From contig CAMPDV010000367.1 in assembly GCA_946699065.1 (NCBI GenBank), forward strand, positions 124,001 to 188,000: a stretch of 64,000 bases of DNA, given 5' to 3'. Shown piece by piece: positions 25,954 to 39,700 of the stretch; position 1 is the first letter of the stretch; every line of letters starts with the position of its first letter. The DNA comes from Loxodes magnus. Taxonomy: Eukaryota > Ciliophora > Karyorelictea > Loxodida > Loxodidae. The notes below the pieces were generated by a model. The model was not told the DNA's origin and made no database searches. It saw only the letters and a program-made list of their open reading frames with translations. The translations under genes were made by a program, and so were the position numbers.

Positions 25954-28796
25954 ATGTCTTAAAAGAAGCTCCAAGAGGAATTTATAAGGAAGATTGGAAT
26001 AATTGAAAGTAGGATATTGAAGTATAATAATGAGTTCAAGAATCAGATTAAGCAGGGTATTAAAAATAGCGATTCCTAGGATAAATTAACTGGTCCTTGC
26101 TAGAAGAAAATCAAAAGCGATCTATCTCCATTTTCCTTAGAAAAGCCTCAGATCTAGTTAGAAAATCGAGAAATAAGCAACTTTTAGTTAACAGGATCTG
26201 AAAGTTAAAGCAAATAGAAAGGCTAGACTAAAAGCAAATTGAAATAGGAAATAAAAGCTTCCTAGGAGTAATACATCGCTTTAAAAATAAGTAAGAGTAC
26301 CCCAGTGTAGAGACATTAGTAATAACAGAAACTATAAAGGAATAAAAAAATAATGATAAGTGATAATTTCTAATCTATAACTAGAACTCCATAGAATATA
26401 AATAACATTTCTTTAGATATTTAAAACTTAGCAAGCGAAAATGCGAAGTATCTTAATAAAAGCTTTGATACGTAAATAAATGAGAATGATAAGTAAAGAT
26501 ATCAAGCATAGTTACCTGCTATTAGTAAATAATAGTAATCAAAGATTTAATCATGGTAATAGGATTAGTAATCCATCAGTTAGGGTTTCAAGCTAGATTA
26601 AAAGTAATAAATTCGGATATTCATTCCTCATTTTTAAGACCAAGTAAAAAAAGAACTTGATAAAAATTAAGAAGGATTGTGTGATCCTAAGACTGATAAA
26701 TGAACTAAGGAATAAATTATAAATAGGCGATATAAATCAAAAAAAGACTCTTAACTATCTACTGAAGCTTAAAATATATCATGTCAGAATAATTAACAAA
26801 TACTACAGCTTAAAAAGAGAGCAGGAGGGATAATAGAAAATAAAACAAAGTCTTTATTAAAAGTATGAACTTTGATAACTTTAAAAGGAAACATAAATAA
26901 GTTAAATAATCTAACTCACCTCTAAATAATCTAAGTCCTTAAGCTATGAAATTAAATAGCAACAATGAAAACGAATAAGCAATAGATTAAAACATTTCAA
27001 AACTTTATCGTGATTATTCCGGGAAATTCAGTAAAATGAATAGATAATAAAATTTAAATTTATGATTAAAACTATAACTCAATAGAGCTAAAAAAAGTGA
27101 AAATATTAAGATATTGAGAAATAGTGAAGAAAATGAAAATGAAGATAGGAAAAATTTGACTTTATAGTAATAAGAGTAAAATATATATCTCTCTCTCTTA
27201 ACAATTCTCATAGAATAAATTAGAAATAGCGAAGCATTTCCAATCATGCTTTTTAAAATAAGAGTAAAATGATAATTTAGCATACTAATTAAACATACTA
27301 GCACAAATTTTAAGCTTTATAATAGCTAGATGAAAACGAGTTAATGAATGAGAATATTGATCAATATCTGAGAAATTTTAGAAAAGAGAGATCTGACAAG
27401 AGTGAAATTATTGAGGAATCGGAAAAAATATTTACAATTTAGAGTGCTAATATTGGAGAAGAAAAGGAAAAAGTGCTGCTTAATTTGGGGCTTAATCAAT
27501 TCGATCACTTAAATAAAATGTATAAAAAAATTAGGAAACTAAATTTTCATAACTTCAAGTTGCTAAAGAAAAAAATAAAAATACCCAAAGCAAAATTAAG
27601 AGAAAAATTAAAGAAGTAAAGTCAGCTGAATTTTTAAGTTTAATTTAGGTTTTAGATAGCAATAAAAAGAAAAATAGTTAAACAAGTTCGCAAGCATAAA
27701 GTAGCGGATTAACTTCAAATAATTCTTTTGTAAAATGTGATGAAAGCAAAGAAAATTAAAGTTAACCATTATAGGAATAGAAATTAAAAAAAGATAACAG
27801 TTATTAGGATCATAGAATAATCAAGAGGTAATTTAAAAAGGAAAATTTTATGCTTTATAATAATTTCTATAATGATTATATCTAATAGCACGATTAGATC
27901 TTTGTGTAACAATTATTGGAAAACGAAGATAATGAAAAAGACAATAAAATTGAGGAGAATCCAGATTAAGAAAAATAAGAAAAAGAGTAAGTTTTTTCTA
28001 AATCTTGTCAAGCATAGACTTTATAATAGGAGTTATAATGAAGAAATTTAGAAATTAAAAAAGAATCTTCTGAAGCAGAAGGGAGTGCGAATTAGGACAT
28101 GAAGCTGTAACAATAATTTTAATCCTTTGATTAGCTTCATAACTAGAAATAGCAAAGTATTTCATTGGAATTGAACTAATCAACTTAGTCTTTAAAGGAA
28201 AGTTAATTTTATACTGATAGCTAGGACCAAGACCCGTTTTTATACAGTAACTTTGCAGAAACAATTCAAATTTCTAAGTTGAATAATTAGCTTTTATAAT
28301 TAATACTGAAGAAAATGACAGAAATATCTAAGATATGAGTATCAAAGATATTTAACTTTAGCAATAAGTTTCTATCTCACTAAGATATGAATTGCTAGCT
28401 TTTCTTAGTAAATCTAGCATTGGAATTAAACGCTCCTATTTTCACTAAAGAAAATATATAGGTTAATAGTTAAAACAAAAGCTGATTTGAAAACGAAGAT
28501 ATATGTTATCTAGAGAAGCATCGAAGTTTTATGATTATAGAGATTTAGGAAAAATAAATTAAAATTGAGACTGAAGATAGACCTGAGAAGCCTTAAATAT
28601 AGCAAGCTTAATTTTTATTAAATGAAATTAAGGTTTTCATTACAAGCTTGGCAAGAAATTTTAATTAGATGCCGTTAAGAATGTAGTACTTTTTAAAGCT
28701 AATGTTTATATAGAGCAGTTCATAGTCCTACTTTCATCTTCTCTCTCCTTTTGAGTAATACAGATCAAATGGATTTCTTAAAAAGCTAAATAATAA

Positions 28797-28813
28797 GTAA
28801 GTTAGTTATTCAG
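28797..28813 (+). other. A2 intron 1 (17 nt)
   Basis: The sequence gtaagttagttattcag at the conserved intron-1 position. Removal joins LNNKQ to ASKMLIAFF. Confidence 0.8.
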
Positions 28814-29060
28814 ACAAGCATCAAAAATGCTCATAGCGTTCTTTCTGATTAAAAATATACTAATTGAAAAAATAATACTTAATTATTAAGTGGAAAGTGT
28901 GATAAAATCAAGCTACAGCTAAAAGATTAATTAAGTGGCTTTTGCAATCATCATTCAAATATTGGTTTTGCAAATTTTTATTATAGAGAATGCAAAGAAA
29001 TCTGATGTTAAATAGTTTTAACAAGACCTTTACTCTGGAAAATACCAACAAACAACAGAC

Positions 29061-29077
29061 GTAATTTTCTATTTTAG
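29061..29077 (+). other. A2 intron 2 (17 nt)
   Basis: The sequence gtaattttctattttag at the conserved intron-2 position, 247 nt after intron 1. Removal gives TTD-VNYDGVSD. Confidence 0.8.
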
Positions 29078-29408
29078 GTAAACTATGACGGAGTATCTGA
29101 TCATCTGTATTCTTTAAATTGTCTCAACTTATTTGTACTCATTTTCTTGACAGCATTAGATAATTACAGGACAAACTTGATTAATTTTTGGAAAAATTGT
29201 ATAATCATTTACTCAAGATTGGTGCTAGAGTTACGAAAAAGGTTTTTTCAACTATAAACTAATGCTAATAATTTAAAATTAATTCAATAATCTCTTCCAT
29301 AAAGCATATCTTAAGCTACTTTATATTACACCATATTCCTATTAAATTTCTATTTACATATGCTACTCAATTATTTTTTATATTAGTAACTAGCTTTGAT
29401 ATTATACG

Positions 29409-30274
29409 ATGCAATAGTGATTAGTTATTGCTAATAAACTTGAAATTAATAGATATAAATTGATCCTTTTGATTAAGAAAGAGCATTTAAAGCAGATTAC
29501 TATGTAAAAAGGGTTAAATATTGCTTTCTTTCTGGAATAATTAAATAAAAGCAGTTTAAAGCGTATAAGTGATATTTAAAGAGGATTATTTGATACATAA
29601 AAGGAATTTATAGAAGAACAAGCTGAGAAGGTACAATTTCAGCATAATCTATTTAAATTTCTTTCTTTTAGGGTAACAAATAGATAATAAGTCTTCCGAT
29701 TAAAGAGACTGATGCAATAAAAATAGAACTAACTAAAGTTAAAAAATCTCAAGTTAGTTAATAAAAATAGCCTTTTTATGTGATTGCTATAGTTTAATTT
29801 TTAATTTTAGTCATTAGATTGTGATAAAGTTTAAATTTTCTAAGAAAAGGGGAAATTTTAATTGCAACTCTAGTGATAATTGTCAATATCTATGATATTT
29901 ATGCCTATATAGTTCGAACAAAAATCAATAAAAGGTCATTTAAGTTATTCTAGATACCCTTCTTTTACCCTCGAAATTTTTTCCCAAGAGATAACTGTTT
30001 GATATATTTCGTTTCAATCTAACCGGAAGGAAAAATTTCTTAAATAAGGACTCTAAAATTAATTATAGGTAATTCTTTTTTATTTTATTTTGAATATTCA
30101 AGTTTAAATTTAAAATTAAGTAAGCTCTCAGAGATTGAATTTATATCTTAATGTATTCTAATTAAAACCTTAACTTTAGGATTTTCATTTAAAAAGCTTT
30201 TTGTTTTAAAATATGAAATGATGTATCTTTATCCAAATTTTCAAGCGTTTTTTTATTATTAAAAAGTGTGTTGA
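29409..30274 (+). CDS. possible membrane protein downstream of A2
   Basis: From ATG 29409 the reading is protein-like: IANKLEINRYKLILLIKKEH, LKRISDIQRGLFDTQKEF, IEEQAEK. At about 29620 it must change frame to continue equally well: IISLPIKETDAIKIELTKV, then hydrophobic QPFYVIAIVQFLILVIRLW and EILIATLVIIVNIYDIYAYI. A gt...ag interval of about 41 nt (gtacaatttc to ttcttttag) would join the two, but it is longer than the verified introns. Two candidate TGA ends exist (29820 and 30272). No family is recognised. Confidence 0.3.
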
Positions 30275-31510
30275 TTGCTTAAAATATCTACTTAAAAGAC
30301 TTAAGAAACAAATAAAATTTTCGATTTATTATAAAAATGGAGAACTTGAGTATCAATCCAACGTTTTTGGATGTTTAACTATCGCTCTATCATTTGAGTG
30401 AGACTTCCTATATTAAATAAAGTAAAAGTATCATTAAAACAATTTTTTTAGCTTGACTTATTATCTTTTATACGATTATATAAGAGTCATTAGCGATATC
30501 GATGCCCTTTGCTCTTAATTTATTTATCTAATTTATATTAATAAAAAATCGCTTTTAGATATCATTAGTTTATTATTAAAAACCTAAATGTAATGACTAG
30601 ATAAATCTTATTCTTAAGACTTTCTAACTTTATACTGATTATTTTTCAAACTTACTAACTATTTATTTAATTTTTCCTTTAACTAATTAATATTAACAGA
30701 GTATAGAGCATCTTTAATTGAAGAAATGCTTCCTTCAATCAAAGCTATTTTGCTGTCTAAAAAAAGCACAAATCAGCGTTCTCTCTTCTTAATTTTATTT
30801 TAACTGATTGTTAAACTTTTCCTTTAGTCATAAATAAAGCATCTTTAGATATCCTATAGTTCTATATGTAATCTATTTATATACAATTAACTTAATTCCC
30901 AGTTCAATAATATACCCTTTCTAACTATATATTCGATGAATATTTTCTTAGTAACTAGCTTTTTATTTTATTTAATACAATTGTATTTAAAGATTATTTT
31001 GACTGGATTACTAACTACTTATTCCTATTTAGATTATTTGGAATACTTTCTTAGTTTTACAATAATCAAAATTCTATTATCTAGACCTAGATTTTTTTAT
31101 TATGTGTTGTGAACTAAAGACTTTAGATTATTTCTGTGAGAATAAGCTCTTATTTGACTATGGTATATATAATGCTTTTCTAAATTATGTAGTAAGTGTA
31201 AAAAAAGTTAGGATATTGATTTCCAAGCATTTTATAGTTTTGAAAATTGATTAAAAGTAGCATTTCTAGCTATTCTATTATCTAATTAAACAATTCTAGT
31301 TAATGCAACTTTTAGAACTAATGAATCAGTTATTGGGCATTTTATTGTTATTCTACCCAAAAATTTCGTTAAGAAAGAGAAAAAGGAAAGCAAGACAAAA
31401 TAATGTGATTTCATCCAATTGCACTTCTGAAAGTAGGCTTTTGATTTATAAATTTAATCTTTTATTAGATTCATTTCATACTTAACTAATAACAAGCAGC
31501 TCACTCTTTA
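30275..31510. other. gap with no supported gene
   Basis: Only A+T-rich sequence and short open frames of the random type were seen on both strands. Confidence 0.3.
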
Positions 31511-31843
31511 TCATCCTAGTTTTATAAAATCAACAGACTTAAACAATTATTTTCAACTACCAAGATAAAAGCAAGAGATAGCGTTTGGATAATAAGTGAT
31601 AGTAAGCTACCATTAAGAAGCAGATCTAAATATCATAGATACTATATTACCAGACTTGGTGGTTTTTTCTATTTTGTCAAGTAGAATAATAAAAAAATTC
31701 CAAGCAACTAAAGGTTTAATTCTACAAACTGTGAAAATTAGCAATTTATAATGATTTTCTTTATTTATAGATTTTCCATTTTTGGCTTCTAATATTTTCA
31801 TAGCTATATATCTATCAATATAAGTGAAAAGGTAAATTAGCAT
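31511..31843 (-). CDS. possible small protein downstream of A6, 110 residues
   Basis: On the minus strand, ATG 31843 opens 110 codons to TGA 31513-31511. The first 76 codons contain no TAA, TAG or TGA at all, unusual at this base composition. The sequence includes MKILEAKNGKSINKENHYK, VAWNFFIILLDKIEKTTKSG and a hydrophobic start. It follows A6 in the same orientation after about 680 bp. Not recognised. Confidence 0.35.
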
Positions 31844-32524
31844 TGAAGAAATGATTACTTAAGTAATTGGCAATTTTCTTGGATTAATGAATTAGTTGTT
31901 TCACTTGTGTTGACTTATCCTCTGCTTTTTACTTAAATTACATTTTGCTAGCATTAGCTAAATAATTGCTCTTATAGCTATAGTTAATTAAGGTATTATA
32001 GGCATTATATTTTACTATATCAAGAAGCTATTTTTGAAGACATAAAAATCAATTGGAGATATAGTTAAAATAAAGATATTGCGAGTAAAAAGCAACCCAG
32101 CCTTTGTATCTTTATACGCTTTTCTTATTAAAGTATCTCTTACTAATTCAAATATTCAATCCCTTATACTTAATGAAGCTCTAAACCATAGCCTTCTACA
32201 ATCATTCATCTCACTATATTAAAGTATAAATATACAAATAATAAATATTCTACTTAGTATCTCATCTCAAATGATAGTGATAGTTTACTTGAGATAATAT
32301 AAATTAAATCTTACTATTATTTAAGTTTTATTTAAAGGAAAGCAGATAATATGCCTAATATACCTCTATTTAGCATTTCACCAAATATATATTTATTTGA
32401 TGCTAGTAGATTTTGTATCCAGTAGCTTTAATGACTTCTTTTAGTCAGAAAAGAAGGAGTTTCTTATAAGTTTAGTGATTATAAATTAAAAGCATTAAGA
32501 TGTTTGTTAATGATTTACTTTTAA

Positions 32525-35451
32525 TCAGAAAGTTTCAAACTAGTCGAATTGGCCTTCGCTTAAGTCTCTATAAATATTTTCTAAAAATTAGTTTAGATTC
32601 TTCTGTAGCTAGATTAACCTGCTAGAATAATTTAGCCATACAAAGTTTAAGCTCTTATATGAAAATAAGCGATCTGAGACTCCATCATAACTTATCTAAA
32701 GTAAATAGATCTTACATTATGAGGTTTCTAGTATCTACCAGAATAGAGATCTTGCTAGGCTTAAAACTACCCTTGCTTCTTTATATTTTTAGTTATGAAC
32801 ATTTGAAGAATTAAGATTTGAAGCAAACTTGCAAAAGCAACTATGTTGATTTTTTGACTGATGTTTAAGTCTTTAAGATTTGATTCTTTTTCACTCAGAA
32901 TGAACCCTTCAATCAATGAAACCTTAAAGAAAAAGAAAGCAATTAGTAGTTTTGAAGCATGACTAGTATTTAAAACTTACTTGTTGTTTTGCTTGTCTAT
33001 AAAATCTTTTACTCTTAGCTATTCAAAGGGAGAAAGATAGGAGAAATAGTATTTTGCATTGTCTTATATGAATAAAAGCTTTGTAAAATATTTTAGACTT
33101 AGGGGAATTTCATTAAAGCGCTTTTGCAGGTTTGATATAAAAATATTTACTTCATTAAGTAAATGTTGAACTTGGTTGTGATACTATTATGGGATTTTAT
33201 CTTCTTCATTTTAGCTTTGATTTGCTTCTAGCTGATTAACTTTTTATATTTTTTAAATTTCTAGTGAGCTGCTATTTTATTTTTTGTCCCTGTTGTCTTT
33301 TTATATTTGTTGTGTGTTTGCAATTTTACTAAACATTGAAGCTTTAGTTTCTATTTATAGACCTTGAAGGAAAAGTTCATACTAAACTCCTTCATTAGTT
33401 AAAGAATTATACGTTTAAATGAAGTTTTTATGTACTCATTCTTTGCTCATAGTAGTCATTCTAATCAGTATTGTTCTTAGGAGTTAATTGCTAGATCTCG
33501 ATATTGTAGATGCATTCAAAAAACTTTCGTTAAAATTTTACTTGCTTTTTTGATTTTATTGTTCCTCAAGTTAATTCATAAAAGGAATCTTATGCTATCC
33601 TTAAATTTCTTAAAGCTAAATTTAATTATCTTCAGAGCCTAAAATAATATTTTGTTCTTATTATTAGATATCATGATATTATCCATCTTTACTTCTCTCT
33701 TCCCAGAAGTTTTTCTTCTTTATTTTTTGTAACATAATCTTCTTCAAACTTTATCAACTTAAGCTTATCTACATTTCAACTTCAGATTTATTTTGCAACT
33801 CCTTTCTCTAATTTCCTTCCTAATGTATTTAAGACTCTTAATCTTATAATTAGTTTTACTTCTTTCTAATATTATCTTACTTTCTCATTTTCAAATTACT
33901 GGAGGAGTGGGAATCATAATTATTTCAGTTTTTATCCTTTGATTGTCTTTATATTCCTAAATTATCTTTTTCTTCAATATTCTTCTATTTTTGAGGCTTT
34001 ACCATACAAGTAATGCTTCTTTTATTTTATAATTTTTCATATTTAGCTAAGTCATCCATTGATCTAACGTTTTTAAATTTGTTAAGGCTATCTTTCCTGC
34101 TATTTGCTTGACTTAGGAAGAATTCTGATGAAGTTTAATTAAAGTTTTACTCTGTGCTATTATATAAAGTTTTGCTATTTTATATTTAATTATTATACTA
34201 TACAAAGGATAGCTATTCTTTACTGTTCATATTACTTAAAATACCTATTTTATTTAGAAAATCTTATTCTTACTTCTGCCTTTACTTTTTGCCCTTTTTC
34301 CATTTTACTTTTGTCTTTTTTTATCTAGGATTTAACGAATATAAGTTCAGTCATTTCTCTCATTATTTGCTTGTATTAGAATGGTTTTTCTTCATAAGTT
34401 AGCTGACAAATTGTTCTCTATTTTAATAGCTATTAAAGATGTTCTAGTTCTTATAATTTAGCTTCCTTTCTTCATTTCTATCCAATTCAGGAGATTGCTG
34501 CAAATATATTTAATCGAAATCTGCTATAGACTAATCTCAATTATTAATCGTTTTATACTTTAAAAGTTCAGGACTTCATTCATAATCTTCTCTCTATTTT
34601 AACCTTTTTTTACCTTTTTATGACCTAATAGTTGGAATTTGGTTCATTCCATCTATCATAATAATTTGGCTTTTAGTATCAAAGTGTAATTTATTGCCTG
34701 CCTATCTAAAATCTTGCAGGCTTAGATTTTTAATTTACTTATTTCTTATTTTATATTTGCTCTACCTTTCTAAACTAGAGAAACGTGGGATATGAAGTTG
34801 GGCTTATTAATTCTAGTCAAGCTTGAACTGAGATCTTTTCATACTGCTTCCTTCTTCATTTAGAGATAGATCTTTCAAGCACTATTTTACTTTAGGAAGG
34901 CTGATTTTTTGATGTTCTTATTCATTAAGTTTTATAATAAATTCATGATTTCTATTTTTCGATCTTTTCTTAGAAATTTTTTTCTACTGAATATCTAAAG
35001 ACTCTTCATACAAGGGTAGTTATGTTTTATTTAATTCCTCTAATTTATCTTTTTCATTTTTGTTTTCCTTCTTTTAAATAAGAATATCTCCAATTGATCT
35101 ATAATTTTGCAACTATATTTTCTCTTATTTACATTAGCTCTTAGCTTTTTATCTATTTTTTTAATTTTCCTTATTGATCCTATTTGTTATACTATCATCT
35201 CTCTCTTTAGAACTAGATTTCTATCTCTTTTTAAGCTCTTACTTTATGTTCTTATCCAAATTCTAGGGAAATCTATTTTCATAACTCTCTTAATTCTATT
35301 CAAACCCTTGCTCCTTAACAGTTAGCTGATTTTTTCTTTATTTTAGCTGTCTTTTATACTCCTTGTTATATTTCTAAATTTTATCTTCTATTGACTTAAG
35401 CTTCTCATAATTTACCTTTAATTATTGCTTTTTAAGATAAGTATCTGACAT
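32525..35451 (-). CDS. family A member 6 (A6), minus strand
   Basis: Three exons on the minus strand, 35451-32981, 32962-32716 and 32695-32525, total 963 codons ending TTC-TGA. The start MSDTYLKKQQLKVNYEKLKS leads into IEDKIQKYNKEYKRQLKQ, clearly homologous to A1. A polar middle (KKISKKRSKNRNHEF..., LHIPRFSSLERQSKYKIR) precedes the conserved domain: LLRTILIRMTTMSKEWVHK, LLNEVNIFISNL, YLSPFEQLRVKDFI, LLIAFFFFKVSLIEGFIL, FASLLQILILQMF and SYDGVSDRLFSYKSLNF. The frame is intact throughout, so the copy looks functional. The 247-nt middle exon and 171-nt last exon equal those of A5. An upstream in-frame ATG at 35670 would add 73 Lys/Arg-rich residues but is outside the family homology. A tRNA-His in the same orientation starts 1.2 kb upstream. 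Confidence 0.68.
32696..32715 (-). other. A6 intron 2 (20 nt)
   Basis: On the minus strand gtaagatctatttactttag, 247 nt after intron 1. Removal gives HN-ISYDGVSDRLF. Confidence 0.82.
32963..32980 (-). other. A6 intron 1 (18 nt)
   Basis: On the minus strand gtaagttttaaatactag. Removal joins DKQNN to HASKLLIAFF in the family frame. Confidence 0.8.
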
Positions 35452-36657
35452 CTTTTATTCTATCTTTAGTTTAATTTCAATTATTTTGAGTTTAATACAG
35501 AAAATCCTTTTTTGATTAGAAACTTACAGAGTGGAATAAATTAGCTACTCGCCCCTCAAACAACAAATCTAATCCCATAACCCTCCTTTTCTACCTCTTT
35601 GCTATCCCCTCTTTTTATAATAGTTCTAAACTTCCAGATTCCAATTAGAACAGGATTTGAAATTCGCCATTATCACAATCCTTTTAATTCTTATAAGTAT
35701 AACATTAATCGAAATTCTATCTCTTAGTGCTATATGAGTACAATAAACTTAAACTAACTATAAGCTAATGATAGTAAATGATTTGCAATCCCATGAAGTT
35801 ATAGTAAAGGATTAAAATGACAGTATAAATGGTATAAAAGGATATTTAGAATATAGTAAATGCCTTTTTATTTCTTTGTAAAACGTATTTATTATTTCAT
35901 ACTTGTATATTCTACTTCTAACACTATTCTGGAATATATCCATTTTTAAGTATTTTTAACTACTTTTTTGACTTTTTCCTTTTACAAAAACGAGTCTTTT
36001 ATCTAAGATACTAAGGCTATATTTTACTCTCCTTACCTTTGTATCATATTTTAAATCTTCTAAAGCAGAGTTCTGCTTATTTATCCTAGATGCTTATTTA
36101 AAGCTAGTTTACATTTACCTGTAGAGACTTTAGCTTCTAGCTTTTAAAATACATTTATACCATTTTTATCATTTCACTATTTTAAATCAGGATTTAATCA
36201 GACAGCTGAATGAAAAAGTTAAATAGTTAATGGGTCTCGCAGTATATAAAGGAATAGACTATAAGTTAAGTAAGATTAAGATTTTCAGATATAGGAAAGG
36301 AATGGAAGGAAGTAGTTAAATCTAAGCTTATACTAATTTAAATTCCATTAGAGTAAAATTAGGAGTTTAAATAGAGAGATAACCAAATCTATTGTATAAA
36401 TACTTAGTTTTAAAAGATATACCAGTTCTTAGTATCTTGTAGTCATCTAACTTTAGAACATAGAACTACGCTCCCTCTATTATTAGTAAAGTTTTTGAGT
36501 ATCTAAAAATATGGAACTTAAAAGAGCCTTTTTGTTTTAGGATAGAAATGTGCTAAATGAAGTAGTTAGCTAGATAGACTGATAAGATTAAATTAAAGCT
36601 TTTCATAGTTAAAATATTAGTAGGTTAGTCTAATTTTAGTTTAATGCTTTATAAAAA
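35452..36657. other. gap between A6 start and tRNA-His
   Basis: This is the 5' region of A6, 1206 nt, with no separate gene seen. The matching interval between the other tRNA-His and A4 is 1219 nt. The two intervals are not obviously similar in base sequence beyond the tRNA flank. Confidence 0.35.
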
Positions 36658-36730
36658 TGTCGGTGCAGAGACTTGAACTCCGGTTTCGACGGCCACAACG
36701 TCGTGCCCTAACCACCTAGACTACACCGAC
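36658..36730 (-). tRNA. tRNA-His (anticodon GTG), copy 1
   Basis: The reverse strand gives a full 73-nt cloverleaf: acceptor gtcggtg/caccgac, anticodon stem cgacg/cgtcg with loop ttGTGgc, T arm cggag-ttcaagt-ctctg, and discriminator a. No intron; a T run follows the 3' end (a run of a on the plus strand at 36653-36657). It is identical to the copy at 44204-44276. The upstream flank, read in tRNA sense (tatattatcataa), resembles that of copy 2 (catattataataa). Confidence 0.95.
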
Positions 36731-39700
36731 TTATGATAATATACATAATTTTTTTAAATAGAAACCCTTGCTCATTTTCTGAGAATCTAAGTATAAAAGA
36801 TGCATAAAAAGCATTGTATTTAATTTCAAGGAAAAAAGTAATAATTTCCTTTAAATTATCAAGAATACCTAGATATAAGCTTTATTTGCAAGAACTCTAG
36901 ATACTCATACAGATTTAAAAGCCTTATTGGTTAATTTTAATCTAATCTAGAACTAAAATCAAAAAGCAGTCTTTTTTATTTTGTTAATAACCACTAAAAT
37001 TATTTGAATATAATCAATTAAAGATATAAGAGCTTATAGTTGTAATCTAGAAGCATCTATTATCATCATAAAAGTCAGATTTTCTTAATTTAAATTAGAT
37101 GGAGACAAATTAAATAAAATCATATGAAGTTTAATATACTTATTCTATTAATACCAACAGATTTTATAACTAGAAATGAAGATATAATTCAGTTCAAATC
37201 TAAAAGAATAATTTACTTTAGAAATGCAGCTTTAGTGTTTACTTAATCTATACAATTTCACACCATTGTTAATAAATAGATTCAACTAAATTATTTAATA
37301 TGACTGAAAGCTATTGCCCTTTTTTTTGAAAATTAAGACAATATATCTCTATAGATACTATTGATAGCTGTAGCTTATTTTCTACTTATTTTATATGTTT
37401 TATATTATTTCCTCACTGTCTTATTATATAAGTATTATGCTCTTTATACTTATGATTATTGCTTGTGCTTTTAAATTTTCTTTCAAAGGAAAATAAAATT
37501 TTTCATCCTAGTGTTCATTAATAGAGTTATGCTTCAGCTTTCTTACTTAATTATTTTTTAAATGAAACAGAAGGAAAAATATTTATGAAATGAGCAAGGT
37601 TTCATTATCTAGGAATGTAGTCAAAATATCTAAAGGTTTTAGATACCTTTTATCACTTTGTTTAACCTTAAGTAGCATAGCTATTTATCTAGCAGGGAAA
37701 ACTATGAAAATTGGTGTGATTCTATTATTTAATAAGAAGCAATCTAATATTTGTTTTGCACTCACTTTTACAAAACTCAAACTTTTTTCCTTCTAATTTT
37801 ACCATTTTTGTTCTGCTTGAAGTAGCTTAAAAAATATAAAAGCTAATATAAACTTAAATTACCAGTAGTTATAGTAAACTAAGCTTTACAATGCTTAAAT
37901 TAGGAATAGTCAGCTAAAGATAAAAAGTCTTAAGATCTAAAAAGTGTTCAATAGCTAAGCAAGCAAATGTATATCTCACTAGAATACATTAAGCTTACAC
38001 CAAAACTATCTAATCTCATAAGGTTTTCCAGTTTAATATATTGTCCATATATCGAGCTATTTAAGCTTAATATATGTAAAACTATAAGGTATATCACTAA
38101 ATTATTTTCAATCAAAATCTCTAGGTTTTAAAGAAGAACTTATAACGTAACTTATTTGAAGAAATATTGGAAAAGCTTTAGTCTTAATAATTTAGGACTA
38201 GATAATTATTTAAATTTAAGAGACTAGTAATCAAATATTTGTCTAGTGATAGATTATATTTAATGCATTGGCTAATAGTTTAATAAATGCTAAAGGATTT
38301 ACGGTTTTATTAAGGATAAAATTACTCAAAGCCAAGAAGGGAGTTTTAAAACTGTTCCATTTTGGTTATTTAGACTAGCATTACAACTATTATTTCATTA
38401 GTATATCTTCAGTGAAAAATCTATATGGCATCTACAAATTTTATATGCTGCTTGAACGTTCAGATGGTATCTAATGAGGAAAGTTTAGTAATTAGAAAAT
38501 AATAAAAAGGAAACATATCGATGAATTGCAAACTACTATAAGGAAAACGAGTTTATAATCAGAAATAGATGAATAACAGATATATCGTAGCTTATTTTCT
38601 AATTTGCAAGCAGTGTATTTATCTAGATTTACTAGTTTAATTTAACTTAGCAAAGCATGCAATATCATCACATCATTTTTAACCTTCATTTACCTACTTT
38701 ATCTTCTTATACCTTTTATAAGTTTTCGTCCCTTTTAAATCCTCTATTTCTGCTTCTCATTCCTGAATCTATTTTTTAGAAAGCGAAGCGTATTTTAAAT
38801 TAGCAATGTTGAATACCTTAAACTTCATAAATTAATTCCAAAAAAAACGAAAGTTGCTAGCTAAATATTTAACTAATAAGCCCCTAACTTAGTAAAGGGG
38901 ATCTATTATCTAATCACTTCTAAAGGAAAAGCAAAATGGTATATTAATAAGAAGCAGAGAATGAGTACTTTAATATAGAGTAAAGGAAAAGCGACTAGTA
39001 AATAATCCATTTCTAGTTTCAATCACTTAAGAAGCATTTAAGCAAGGAGTAATCTGAAAAAATGGAGCTATTTCCTATAGTGACTATTGCAATAACTTCT
39101 AACTTAGAAAGCTTTAATTCATTTAAGCCTTTTAATAATATTTTGTAACTTAAAAGGAAAAGAGACTATAAGTATTTGGATTGCTAGCTTAAGTAACTTT
39201 ATTACTACTACTATTAGAAGATATTTAACTGCTCAAAATCAAAAACTGATAAGGCTTTTTCTTACATTCAGATGTATAATTTTAAATTATCTATTGAAAG
39301 GATTAATTCAAATAGAGAGAAAAGCAGAATTACCAAGCTTTAGTTATAATAGATTTAAAGTGAATAATAAAAAGGTAAGGAATAAAGAATAATTCCATTA
39401 AATTAGCCTATAGCCATACTTCAAATTACGCTAAGCAAATACCTATTCAAAGTAAAACTATTTGCTTATTAACTTTCTATATATATAAGCCTATTAATCC
39501 CTTATTTAAAAGATTTCTCTTAAGCATAAATTAAATTTTTAATACCCAGTTTATTTTAAATCAATAGGCCTTTTGAACTTTTGCCTATTACATTTTAGAG
39601 CATAAGGATGAAACCTGAATACAAGCTAGGTACTGGTTGTCTTTAATAAGATAAAATGGCAGTTCTTGCTTAGTTAAACTAGAACTATATCCTTAGATTT

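Larger units (their letters stand above)
25954..29230 (+). pseudogene. family A member 2 (A2), frameshifted
   Basis: The ATG at 25954 gives a family-type start (MSQKKLQEEFIRKI... ESRILKYNNEFKNQIKQ). Introns at 28797-28813 and 29061-29077 (17 nt each) flank a 247-nt exon as in the other copies. The conserved domain is present: EISKIWVSK, LLNEIKVFITSL, LLSPFEQYR, NYDGVSDHLYSLNCLNL. Immediately after that, near 29131, one A is missing relative to A4/A5 (ctcaactta-tttg versus ctcaacttaatttg). This throws the last exon out of frame; the correct residues (LDQFLEKLYNHLL) continue in the next frame. In exon 1 the best protein reading also switches frame around 26.8, 27.2-27.3 and 27.6 kb. Together this suggests a decaying copy. 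Programmed frameshifting, unseen introns or sequencing error are the alternatives. Confidence 0.6.

Noticed and set aside
27014..27304. Minus-strand open frame of 96 codons without any standard stop
   Set aside because: It overlaps exon 1 of A2 and mirrors its Lys/Asn-rich sequence; hydrophobic and featureless.
33140..35900. Plus-strand frame reading as a huge, extremely hydrophobic protein with many apparent membrane helices
   Set aside because: It is the exact codon mirror of the minus-strand A6 gene: antisense of Lys/Glu/Asn/Gln codons reads as Phe/Leu/Ile. The minus strand gives clear family A homology, so the plus frame is a shadow.
37590..37820. 76-codon frame with one hydrophobic segment
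   Set aside because: Too short, no homology, no context; noted in the gap entry only.
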